Part shown: piece after piece, positions 12,318-21,445 of the stretch
Position numbering within the stretch: the stretch's first letter is position 1
Layout: every line of letters starts with the position of its first letter
Assembly (NCBI GenBank): GCA_905221605.1
Contig: CAJNDS010000160.1
Location: 124,001-188,000, forward strand
From: Symbiodinium natans
Lineage: Eukaryota; Sar; Dinophyceae; Suessiales; Symbiodiniaceae
Direction: 5' to 3'
DNA length: 64,000 bases
Notes under the pieces: generated by a model
Databases searched by the model: none
What the model was told of the DNA's origin: nothing
Seen by the model: the letters and a program-made list of their open reading frames with translations, nothing else
Position numbers and translations under genes: made by a program

Positions 12318-12440
12318 TAAGCAAACCCGCAGTTCTCTGCGTTACGGACCCTCTCTTGATCCCAGCTTATTACCCCGTGGGCCCGAAGTTCCCCAACAAA
12401 CACAGCGACCTGACAAGGACCTGAGCATCCGTACAGCTCC

Positions 12441-12510
12441 CTATAACCCTAAACCCTAAACCCTAAACCCCAAACCCTAAACCCCAAATCCCAAACCCTA
12501 AACCCTAAAA
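12441..12510 (-). repeat. Telomeric C-strand array
   Basis: CCCTAAA/CCCCAAA units; the opposite-strand array starts after 77 bp. Confidence 0.92.
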
Positions 12511-12587
12511 CAAAATACCCCGGGGCCCACACGGACGAAGATGCCCAGAGCCGACCTCGGAGCAAGGGCGGGGGTTCCCCCTTTTAG

Positions 12588-12663
12588 AGGGTTTAGGGTT
12601 TAGGGTTTAGGGTTTAGGGTTTAGGGTTTAGGGTTTAGGGTTTAGGGTTTATGGTTTAGGGTT
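12588..12663 (+). repeat. Telomeric G-strand array
   Basis: Ten units, with one TTTATGG variant. Confidence 0.95.
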
Positions 12664-12928
12664 CCCCTTTTTGGAGGGTGAGATCCTCTTTGGGACTTTT
12701 TCAGGGGCTTGCTGGGCTGGTTTTTGGATTTAGGGCTTAGGGTTTAGGGCTTATAGGGCTTGGGGGGCTTAGGGCTTTAGCTGAGGGTTGAGGTTTTCTG
12801 GAGATGTTGAAGTCGAGAGGGTCGAAGTTCTTGGAGCTCAAAGCTTTGGCCTTGTGGAGCTTTGGTTTATTTATTTCAGGGTTCTAAGGGGGGTGGGGGG
12901 GTGGCTCCCTTCAGAGCCCTATCTTTCT

Positions 12929-12977
12929 GTACTATAATCCCAATTAAGGACTGCTAGTATAATGGGGAACATCCCAA
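12929..12977. repeat. Foldback family F1, copy c (right half only)
   Basis: Only the right arm, from GTACTATAATCCC to GGGGAACATCCCAA; the left arm is absent. Confidence 0.75.
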
Positions 12978-13618
12978 CCCTAAACCCTTAACCCCTGAAG
13001 CTTTCTGATAAGTTTAGGGAGTTTAGGCTTACGAAGGCGCAGAACTTCTGATCGGCCACCGCAAAAATCCCCCCCAACCCGCTGGCTGGGCATGTTGCGA
13101 CAGCCGCAGCCCTAAACTCTAAACCCGAAACCCTAAACCCACAGCCCGAAACCGTAAACCCGAAACCCACAGCCCTAAACCCGAAACCCGAAACCCTAAA
13201 CCCACAGCCCTAAACCCGAAACCCGAAGGCCTAAACCCCAAACTCCCTAGATCCCAAACTCCCTAAACCCCAAACCTTAAACCCTAAACCCCAAACCCCA
13301 AATCCTAAACCCTAAGCCCGCGGGGTCCTTAAACTCTAAACCCCAAACCCTAAACCCTAAACCCTAAACCCGAAACCCTAAACCTGAAACCCCGCAGCCA
13401 AGCGCGGCGCTTCGATTTCGTCGGGCTCGGGCTCGACGGTTTGGGCGAATCGTCCTCGACTTTGAGAGCCAACAAATTTTACCCCAAACCCTAAACCCAA
13501 AACCCAAAACCCTAAACCCCAAACCCTAAACCCCAAACCCAAAGCTTTCCGGTTTGCGCATGTCTGACAGGTTCCAAAACCTCTGAGCCGACCTTCAACC
13601 CCACCCTCCGAGGGTGGG

Positions 13619-13873
13619 CTTAGGGTTTAGGGTTTAGAGTTTAGGGTTTAGGGTTTAGGGTTTAGGATTTAGGGTTTAGGGTTTAGGGCTTAGGGCTTAG
13701 GGCTTAGGGTCTAGGGTTTAGGATTTGGGGTTTAGGGTTTAGGGTTTAGGGCTTAGGGTCTAGGATTTGGGGTTTGGGGTTTAGGGTTTAGGGTTTTGGG
13801 ATTTGGGGTTTGGGGTTTGGGGTTTAGGGCTTAGGGTCTAGGGTTTAGGATTTGGGGTTTGGGGTTTAGGGTC
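13619..13873 (+). repeat. Degenerate G-strand telomeric array
   Basis: TTTAGGG, CTTAGGG, TTTGGGG and TCTAGGG units in short homogeneous runs. Confidence 0.9.
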
Positions 13874-14296
13874 GGCCTTCTTTGCTGGACCAGGGGCCCT
13901 TCAACAGGTTCAGCCTGGGCGTGCCCTTTTCTTGCATCCTCGATCCTGAGACCCCTGAGACGCCTGGGAGGCCCTCCTGGGAGGCCCCTGGGAGTGTGGG
14001 AGGCCCCTGCCCTGCCTGGAGGCCCCTTGAAAGGCCCGGGCTGCCTTCGTAAGGTGCTAATTGGGAGGCCCTGAAGGCCCTGCAAGGCCCTCTGAAAAAC
14101 CCCCTTGCAAGGCCCTGCGAACGTATTGGCAGGAGGGTCTAGGGTTTAGGATTTGGGGTTTGGGGTTCAGGGTTTGGGGCTCAGGGTGTTTGGGGTGGGG
14201 TTTAGGGAGTTTGGGGTTGAGAGAGTTTGGGGTTTAGGCGTTGGGGTTTAGGGCTTAGGGGAGCCCCATACAGCCCAAAACCCCTTAATCTTGGCA

Positions 14297-14368
14297 CCTG
14301 AACCCTGAACCCTGAACCCTGAACCCTGAACCCTGAACCCTGAACCCTGAACCCTGAACCCTGAACCC
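14297..14368 (-). repeat. Variant array (CCCTGAA)n
   Basis: About ten consecutive CCCTGAA units without a CCCTAAA unit among them, followed by a pure CCCTAAA block. The variant has clearly been amplified locally. Confidence 0.93.
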
Positions 14369-14372
14369 TTTT

Positions 14373-14425
14373 CCCTAAACCCTAAACCCTAAACCCTAAA
14401 CCCTAAACCCTAAACCCTAAACCCT
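14373..14425 (-). repeat. Telomeric C-strand array
   Basis: Seven perfect CCCTAAA units right after the CCCTGAA block. Confidence 0.95.
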
Positions 14426-14937
14426 TGGGCGCCCGGGCTGGGGGGAGGGCGGACAAGGCCTCGGTCACCTGCGATCGCCTCGGCAGGGTCTTGGGGCGGG
14501 CCAACTTGAGGGTTTAGGGTTTAGAGTTTAGGGTTTAGGGTTTAGTGTTTAGGGTTTAGGGCTAGGGTTTAGGGCTTGGGAGAAGAAGCCATCCATTAAC
14601 CTGTCTTCACTGTCTACGCGGGAGGTTCATGGGTAGCTGTTGTTTTACCCGAGGTTGTTTCGTGGTGGGCCTTTGTGGCGATAGGCGCTTCTACCATGGA
14701 CTCCCTTCCTTGCATTGCGGATGGGGGGGGAGATCACCACACCCCTAAACCGCCTAAACCCTAAACCCTAGCCCTAAACCCTAAACCTCTACACCCTAAA
14801 CCCTCAACTCTCAACCACTGGAGAGCCGAAATCTCACGTGCTGGGACTTGGGCCCTCCCATCCCATTAAAGCTTATTCAGCTGAACCCTAAAGCCCTAAA
14901 TCCCGAAATCCCCAACAGAACTAAACCCTAAAACCCT

Positions 14938-14994
14938 AGGCCCTAAACCCTAAACCCTAAACCCTAAACCCTAAACCCTAAACCCTAAACCCTA
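14938..14994 (-). repeat. Telomeric C-strand array
   Basis: Eight near-perfect units. Confidence 0.94.
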
Positions 14995-15087
14995 GGGGTA
15001 AGGCTTGAGGGGTTAAGGGGTGGAGCCCTCAAAGACCCCCCCAGAAGCCTCAAGCCCAGAGTCTTAAAGCCTTGAACGCCGAATTCT

Positions 15088-15234
15088 GGGTTTAGGTAGG
15101 GTTTAGGGTTTAGGGTTTAGGGTTTAGGGTTTAGGGTTTTGGGTTTAGGGTTTAGGGTTTAGGGTTTAGGGTTTAGGGTTTAGGGTTTAGGGTTTAGGGT
15201 TTAGGGTTTAGGGTCTAGGGTCTAGGGTTTAGGG
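15088..15234 (+). repeat. Telomeric G-strand array
   Basis: About 20 units with two TCTAGGG at the end; faces 14938-14994. Confidence 0.95.
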
Positions 15235-15447
15235 CTAGCCAGCCCTAAAAAGCCTCTAAAGCCTGAAACCCTCAAGTACATGCGAAGACAGCTAAACCCT
15301 CAACCCTCAACCCTCAACCCTAAACCCTAAACCCTAAACCCTATATAAACCCAAGACAGGCTCCCGACGTGTCGTGCCACAGGTCTCTGACATGTCGGAG
15401 AGAGGTGATGCGGATGCCGTTGTAACCTTGGGAAGCTGGGGTTCAGG

Positions 15448-15559
15448 TTAGGGTTTAGGGTTTAGGGTTTAGGGTTTAGGGTTTAGGGTTTAGGGTTTAG
15501 GGTTTAGGGTTTAGGGTTTAGGGTTTAGGGTTTAGGGTTTAGGGTTTAGGGTTTAGGGA
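15448..15559 (+). repeat. Telomeric G-strand array
   Basis: Sixteen units; ends within 6 bp of foldback F2 copy a. Confidence 0.95.
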
Positions 15560-15564
15560 GTGGA

Positions 15565-15720
15565 GGTAGTTGCATGGTCCCTTAGTATGGGCCCTTAAAA
15601 TGGGGAACCCTTATATATCCGTTAAATGCCCTGAAAAATCCAGGGGCCCATACTTCAGAACCCTCTAAGGGAAGGTAAGGGACCTTCTTAAGGGACCTTA
15701 AGGGACCACGTAACTACCCT
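15565..15720. repeat. Foldback family F2, copy a
   Basis: 156 bp. The terminal inverted arms GGTAGTTGCATGGTCCCTTA and its near complement ending GACCACGTAACTACC agree at 18 of 20 bases. Inside are GTATGGGCCC and its complement GGGCCCATAC. Confidence 0.85.
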
Positions 15721-16672
15721 TAGAGATTGAGGCTTACCTGAAGGCTCCTTGGCAAGTGCTTTTTTTGTTGGGTAAAAGGGGGTAATAGAAAACTGCCCCA
15801 CAAACGTGCCACGTAGGAGCCGTTAGGTAGATTTTGCAGGGTTTAGGGTTTGACAGGGTTTCGGGTTTAGGGCTTAGGCTTTGTAGGGCTTAGGGTTTAG
15901 GGGTTGTAGGATTTAGGGTTTAGGGTTTGTCGGATTTAGGGTCAAGGGTTTGAGGTTGGTAGGGTTTAGGGACTACTGCATCTTCAGGCAGATGCCACAA
16001 TGCTCCTGGGGTTTAGGGTTTAGGGTTTAGGGTTTAGGGTTCAGGGTTGCCCTAGAAGCCTCTACCTGAAAACTGCATGGACCGGAGAACTGGGATCATA
16101 CGTACCCCTTGCTGATTTCACATGGGCCGTACACCGCTGATCTCGACACTTCCCTAAACTAGGGTTTAGGGTTTAGGGTGCAGGGTTAGGGTTTAGGGAA
16201 ACCCTTCCAATCTATTTTGTTTCAGGTGCCGTGCTATTTAGGTGCAATTCTGCAACTTATTTTGGTGCTTTCGGTCCCCCCTATGCAGTATGCCCCAAAA
16301 GTGCCGCCGCTCCGTGTGCGCCGCCGGGATCCTCCCGCCCCTGACGCCGGGTGGGAGGGCGGCGATGACCCAATAGGAGGCGGCGTCGGACGCCGGCATG
16401 GGCTGGAGCCGGCCGTCCCGCTCCCTCTCGGCGACGGCGCGAAGGGATCAGGGATGGAACGACGAGCTGCTCCAACGTCGTGCCCGCTGGGGGGGAGTGC
16501 TCCGCCGTCGCCCCGGCGAGTTCCATTCGGCGCTTGTACGCCGCATAACGCCCGTCCGCCGATAGGTCTGCCTCGATCCGCGCCTGGGCCTAATTACCCA
16601 AATATGAAATTAGGGTCCCGTTTGGGGTTCCCTATTTTGCACGGCGCCCTCAAAATCAGGACCCAAAAAAAG

Positions 16673-16750
16673 GAACCCTGATTTAGAGAACAGCCCGCAT
16701 GGGGGTTTCCGAAAAAAAAGGGTACCTTATTGGGTCCCTACTAGAAGGGG
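16673..16750. repeat. Dispersed repeat F4, copy a
   Basis: Aligns with 20160-20237 over about 78 bp, sharing GATTT-GAGA, CATGGG-GTTTCCG and GGTACC. A fragment with TGGGGGTTTCCGAAA also occurs near 40206. Confidence 0.65.
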
Positions 16751-16965
16751 ATCCTACTATTTGGGGATCTAGATTGGGGGTCCCCCTATTTCGCAACCCC
16801 GTAACCCTGAACCCCTAAACCCTAAACCCTAAACCCTAAATCCTAAACCCCAAAACCCTAAACCCACATGAACTTCTGGCAAACTCTTCTGCGACGTCTG
16901 GGCCATGAACTTTCCACGACGCGCCAACCACGGTGGTAACCTGGCTGAGGCTCGCGTTTAGGGCT

Positions 16966-16997
<32 letters not shown>

Positions 16998-17319
16998 GGG
17001 TTTAGGGTTTAGGGTTTAGGGCTTAGGGTTGACCTGATTTTTTCAGGGTTCCGGTTCGAGGGAAAGTTTCGAGAAGCCTCTGTTAAGTGATGTTTGAATG
17101 CTTTCAAGCGACCGGGGTTTGGGGGTGCAGGAGTCCAGGCTCAAGGACATCGAGTCCCTGGAAGGGCTCATCGGCATGACTCCTGTTGAAGGAAGAAGCC
17201 GGGAATTAAGGGTTAACCTTTAGGATTATAAGGGGATTATACTACTCCAAAAAGGCTAAAGGTTACCTACTCTACTATGCTTTCGAATGGTATCTAGGTA
17301 CATATTGGCATTGTAGGCC

Positions 17320-17450
17320 GGGATGTTTCCCCTTCCCCCTTATACTACAATACTACAAGTAACAATCCCTTGTAAGGGAAGAGAGTACCAACTCTTACAA
17401 TCCCTGTTAAGGACTGTTGGTAGAAAGGGGGAACACGGGAACATCACAAC
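17320..17450. repeat. Foldback family F1, copy d (expanded centre)
   Basis: Arms GGGATGTTTCCCC and TTAAGGACTGTTGGTAGAAA are recognisable; the centre is about 30 bp longer than in copies a and b. Confidence 0.72.
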
Positions 17451-17532
17451 TTACTAGTAATTGCTTGGGAAAAAACCGTTCGTCCTTATTAAGGGTAACA
17501 TACGGATTATCATGCTTTCTTCTTTCGGGGTC

Positions 17533-17555
17533 CGGGGGTTCCTAAGCAAATAGTA
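17533..17555. repeat. Foldback family F6, copy e (right arm only)
   Basis: GGGGGTTCCTAAGCAAATAG matches the F6 right arm; no left arm nearby. Confidence 0.55.
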
Positions 17556-17693
17556 GATTATAGAACTACGAATGGAACCTATAAGATGATACTAGGATGC
17601 CTTGCGGGTCTAGTGAAGCGAGGACAGCCAATCAGATCAGGAGAAACCCTAAGCCCAATACCCAAAACCCTATATACCCCAAACCCTAAACTC

Positions 17694-17754
17694 ACCCTAA
17701 ACCCTAAACCCTAAAGCCTAAACCCTAAACCCTAAACCCTAAACCCTAAAACCC
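17694..17754 (-). repeat. Telomeric C-strand array
   Basis: Eight CCCTAAA-type units. Confidence 0.93.
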
Positions 17755-18138
17755 CTTCATGGATCCTACCCTTCTAGGCTCTCGCCTGCGAACACCCGTG
17801 GGAATCGCTGTGCAACTCGTGCCCGGTGTGACCGAAAGTCAGCTCATGCGCGAAGACGGTGACGAGCAAAACCAGCTGCTCCTGGGCTCGCACTCTAAAC
17901 CCCTAAACCCTAAACACCTGAACCCTAAACCCCTACCCCCTAAATCCTAAACCCCTAAACCCAAAATCCCGAAACCCTAAACCGAACCTAAACCCTAGAC
18001 CCCAACCCCAAACCCCAAATGTATTCTCAGGACGTTGAAGCCACAGAGTTTCAAACCAAGAACCCCCATTAGCCTTGTAAGCCCCGCACCGTACCCTAGA
18101 TCCTATATCCATTCCATCACATCGCTTTCATTGGTCTT

Positions 18139-18219
18139 AACCCTAAACCCTAAACCCTAAACCCTAAACCCTAAACCCTAAACCCTAAACCCTAAACCCT
18201 AAACCCTAAACCCTAAACC
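18139..18219 (-). repeat. Telomeric C-strand array
   Basis: Eleven perfect CCCTAAA units. Confidence 0.95.
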
Positions 18220-18336
18220 TATTGTTTCTGTCGTTCCCTCCCCAGAAGACAACAAAAACAAACCCTCCCCCCTGCGCCCATAAATATTCACCACACCCTA
18301 ACTGAATGGCTGAAGCCAAAGGCTCCTAAGGACCCT

Positions 18337-18410
18337 AAACACCCTAAACCCTAAACCCTGAACCCTAAACCCTAAACCCTAAACCCTAGACCCTAAACCC
18401 TAAACCCTAA
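18337..18410 (-). repeat. Telomeric C-strand array
   Basis: CCCTAAA with single CCCTGAA and CCCTAGA variants. Confidence 0.93.
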
Positions 18411-18797
18411 GCCCCTGCAGCCGCCATTTCAAAAAAGCCCAAGTCCGCGACGCGGCCATCGCGATCTCCTGGCCACCTGTGAGATCGACTCTCCCAGGAA
18501 GGGTCTCCCCTGTTTATACGGTCTATAACCCTAAACACCCTACACCCTACACCCTATACCCTAAACCCTAAACCCTAAACCCTGATGGACTAATCCGAGC
18601 ATCTGTTTTAGTAATACCCTCAACCTAAAGATGTTTTTCGTCGACAAGCCCGCCGGAAGACTACTTTCCATTACGGGGGTTTCTGTAAGGGCCAATAAAC
18701 CCTAAACCCTGAACCCTGAACCCTAAACCCTAAACCCTGAACTCTAAACCCTAAACCCTAATACCACCACATTTAGAGACAATTTTGGCACCGGGGG

Positions 18798-18911
18798 GGG
18801 AGCCTTGGCCCTGTAGTCTTTAAGGAAGCCCAAGCTTAAAACCAAAAGCTTTAAAGAAGTCGAAGATTTAAAGAAGCCGAAGCTTCTTCTAAAAGCTGAG
18901 GGCCTTCAGTG
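18798..18911. repeat. Dispersed repeat F7, copy 1 (uninterrupted)
   Basis: Begins GGGAGCCTTGGCCCTGTAG and ends AAAAGCTGAGGGCCTTCAGTG. Internally it has several imperfect AAGCTTTAAAGAAG-like units. Confidence 0.8.
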
Positions 18912-19043
18912 CTTATGTAATGCCTTACTGGAGGCGAGAAGTTTTCATTCGTTCCTGAGCTACCCCTTATGGCTTGTGCCCGGCAAAGACAGAAACACAT
19001 TTATACAAAAAGGGACCACAATTATGGGAGGCCCTGGCCCGTG

Positions 19044-19257
19044 GGGAGCCCTGGTCCTGTAGCCTTTAGAGAAGCCCAAAGCTTGAAACTAAACCCTAAA
19101 CCCTAAACCCTAAACCCTAAACCCTAAACCCTAAACCCTAAACCCTACACCCTAAACCCTAAACCCTAAACCCTAAACCCTAAACCCTAAACCCTAAACC
19201 CTAAGCCGAAGCTTTAAGGAAGCCGAAGCTTTTTCAAAAAGCTGAGGCCCTTCAGTG
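19044..19257. repeat. Dispersed repeat F7, copy 2, interrupted by a telomeric array
   Basis: Begins GGGAGCCCTGGTCCTGTAG and ends AAAAAGCTGAGGCCCTTCAG. CCCTAAA units (19089-19207) replace about 20 bp present in copy 1. Confidence 0.85.
19089..19207 (-). repeat. Telomeric C-strand array interrupting repeat F7
   Basis: About 16 CCCTAAA units lie inside the second F7 copy; the first copy (18798-18911) has about 20 bp of ordinary sequence at the same point. Confidence 0.9.
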
Positions 19258-19296
19258 AGCTGCCATGGTCTGATTACTGTATTGCGGCGCCCTGAC

Positions 19297-19390
19297 GGGT
19301 TTAGGGTTTAGGGTTTAGGGTTTAGGGTTTAGGGTTTAGGGTTTAGGGTTTAGGGTTTAGGGTTTAGGGTTTAGGGTTTAGGGTTTAGGG
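19297..19390 (+). repeat. Telomeric G-strand array
   Basis: Thirteen perfect units, 89 bp after the C-strand array in F7. Confidence 0.95.
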
Positions 19391-20159
19391 CACCAATTAA
19401 ACAGATGCTCGGATCAAGTGTTCGTGCTGATGGCTTTGGGTTTGGGGGAGTTCTGTTTGGGGGTTCAAGGGCTTAGGGGATTCAGGACCTGAGGGTGTCA
19501 GGTTGTGGGGCCCATCATGCATCGGTCTGAATGCAATCCCAGAGAAAAGCACTCCCTAGTCCCTAAACCCCTCAACCCCTCAACCCCTAAACCCTAAGCC
19601 CCTCAACCCCTAACCCTAAACCCTAAAACCCTAAACCCCCAAACCCTAAACCCTGAGCCCAAACCCTCATTCGACCCCCTCTTCACGGCCAAAGACATTC
19701 GCGAAGCTCCGGCCCACCTCTTGTTCCATCGGTCGATGGTGGCTTTCAGCTCCGCAGGACACTCCTGCAAGGTTTGGGGGGGAGGGGGGTTTAGGGGTTT
19801 AGGGTTCAGGGGTTTAGGGGGTTTAGGGGTTTAGGGGGTTTAGGGTTTAGGGGTTGAGGGGCTTAGGGGGTTTAGTGGTTTAGGAGTTGTGGGATTCTGT
19901 GTTTTGGGGGCTCAGTGTGGTGCTGACAGGATAGGACCACAACCCCAAACTTTAAGCACTGCGCGAACTCACGCCCTGTGCCCTGAGCCCCAACAGCCGA
20001 CATTAGGGTTTAGGATTTAGGGTTTAGGGTTTAGGGTTTTGGGTGAGTAGTTCTTGGGTTTACAAATCAGGGTTTTGTGCTTTGGATTTAGGGCCTTTAG
20101 GGTCTTTTGCAGGGTAGCTCTCTAACTTAGGTTCCCTTTTTGGTGCCCTACCCATAAGG

Positions 20160-20237
20160 GACCCCGATTTGGAGAGCTACCCAACATGGGTGTTTCCGTA
20201 AATGGAGGTACCATTTCTTTCGGACCCCCATCAGAGG
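20160..20237. repeat. Dispersed repeat F4, copy b
   Basis: Second member of the pair (see 16673-16750). The two flanks differ, so the shared part is a mobile or duplicated fragment. Confidence 0.65.
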
Positions 20238-21257
20238 GGAATTGATGGAGCATTTAGGTGGTATACTCATTTGTTGAAAACACCCACATCCCGGAGAAGT
20301 TGTTGAAAAGATTTGGAGTTTAGGGCTATAGGACTCCGGGGCGCAGGGGTAGGCCTAAACCCTAAACCCTAAACCCTAAACCCCTAAGCACCCTCAAGGG
20401 CCCCTGTGCCTTGTACCAATGATGGCCCTGGGCCAAGGGTACCAGCGCTAGCGCCCCCAAAATCACGTACCTGGGATTCAGGGATACCTAATACCTAGGG
20501 TTTAGGGTTTAGGGTTATGCCTAGGAGGGCCCCCTGGAATGGACCTACAATCCTACTACCCTGTTGTCACCCTTGCATACACCTAAAACAAGGGCTCAGG
20601 GTCTAGGGTATAGGGTTTGTAGGGTTTTGGGTTAAGGGTTCGAAAGAATTTGGGGCTTCAGGGTTTGGGGTAGTCTATACTCCTTCTCGCTACCAACGCA
20701 CAAGCTCTACTTGCCGAAGCCACCAAAGTCCTCAAGGCCCGCATTCTTGAAACACATCTTCCAAGCCCGAACCCTGAGCCTAACTCTAAACCCTAAACCC
20801 TAAACCCTAAACCCGAAACCCTAAACCCTAAACCCTAAACTAGCCCTGAAGAAGGAGCTTTAGATTTGTTACAGTAACAATAAAGAACTTGGTAGACCAG
20901 TAACCATATTCGAATAAGGGGACGATGCTAGGAGAGATTTTCAGGAGTTTAGGGTTTAGGGCTTAGGATTTGGGACCAGAAGCAGCTTGGAGGTAGCAAA
21001 GGTGATCAAACGCCCTGCTGAAACGTGTTTTGAGGCAAGCAGTTGCAGAAAAGCACTACAAATGGGTTGTTGTTTACCTGACAAGAGCTGTGATGCTTTG
21101 GTTGCCGGGCCCTGGAAACTAAGACAGATCGCCTGGCCATGGTTGATGGAAGCCGCTTAGAGAACGTCTCCAAACAACCTAACGCAACAACGGGGTGCGC
21201 ATCCCAAAAGACCCCAAAGCCCTCAACCCTGATCGGCAGGCGACCCTACACACTGAG

Positions 21258-21328
21258 CCCTAAACCCTAAACCCTAAACCCTAAACCCTAAATCCTAAAC
21301 CCTAAACCCTAAACCCTATACCCTAAAC
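21258..21328 (-). repeat. Telomeric C-strand array
   Basis: Ten units, about 120 bp from the LINE 3' end. Confidence 0.94.
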
Positions 21329-21445
21329 CAACAAACTCATGAACCCTTCCAGTGCCCTTGGCGGCCGTGTCTGGGGAGCAGGCTCCGGGAGGTAGTCAAC
21401 GTCAGGCCACCTGCACCAAACATGTTCAGGGTGCAGGGTTTAGGG

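Larger units (their letters stand above)
8021..16200. other. Telomeric-repeat mosaic without recognisable genes (block 2)
   Basis: Minor arrays: C-strand 8503-8538, 9540-9612, 10028-10058, 11045-11085, 13100-13400 (degenerate), 13480-13540, 14740-14815, 15290-15352; G-strand 9111-9150, 9421-9500, 9706-9800, 10498-10530, 11207-11300, 11648-11675, 14508-14575, 15838-16050 (interrupted), 16162-16200. Homopolymers: A 10981-11000 and C 11104-11127. 8540-8811, 10540-10880, 11300-11640 and 11676-11960 are mostly single-copy; their short ORFs lack domain signatures. 13873-14140 has several imperfect copies of a GGAGGCCCCTGGGAG-like motif. Confidence 0.78.
16201..21445. other. Telomeric-repeat mosaic with GC-rich island (block 3)
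   Basis: 16300-16580 is GC-rich, with overlapping open frames on both strands (154 codons from 16217; 81 codons on the minus strand). No family is recognisable and the frames have no known motif, so I do not call a gene. (TA)n lies at 16966-16992. 17032-17640 holds foldback copies plus a small hairpin candidate with GGTTAACCTTTAG near 17210 facing CTAAAGGTTACC near 17265. Minor C-strand arrays: 16800-16868, 17895-18020, 18525-18583, 18699-18762, 19555-19660, 20353-20385, 20786-20840. Minor G-strand: 16997-17030, 19780-19930, 20003-20050, 20497-20516. 20841-21257 is otherwise single-copy. Confidence 0.75.

Noticed and set aside
16217-16681. 154-codon frame in a GC-rich island, with an 81-codon antisense frame
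   Set aside because: Composition explains long frames on both strands; no motif or family is recognisable, and the second half runs into dispersed repeat F4.
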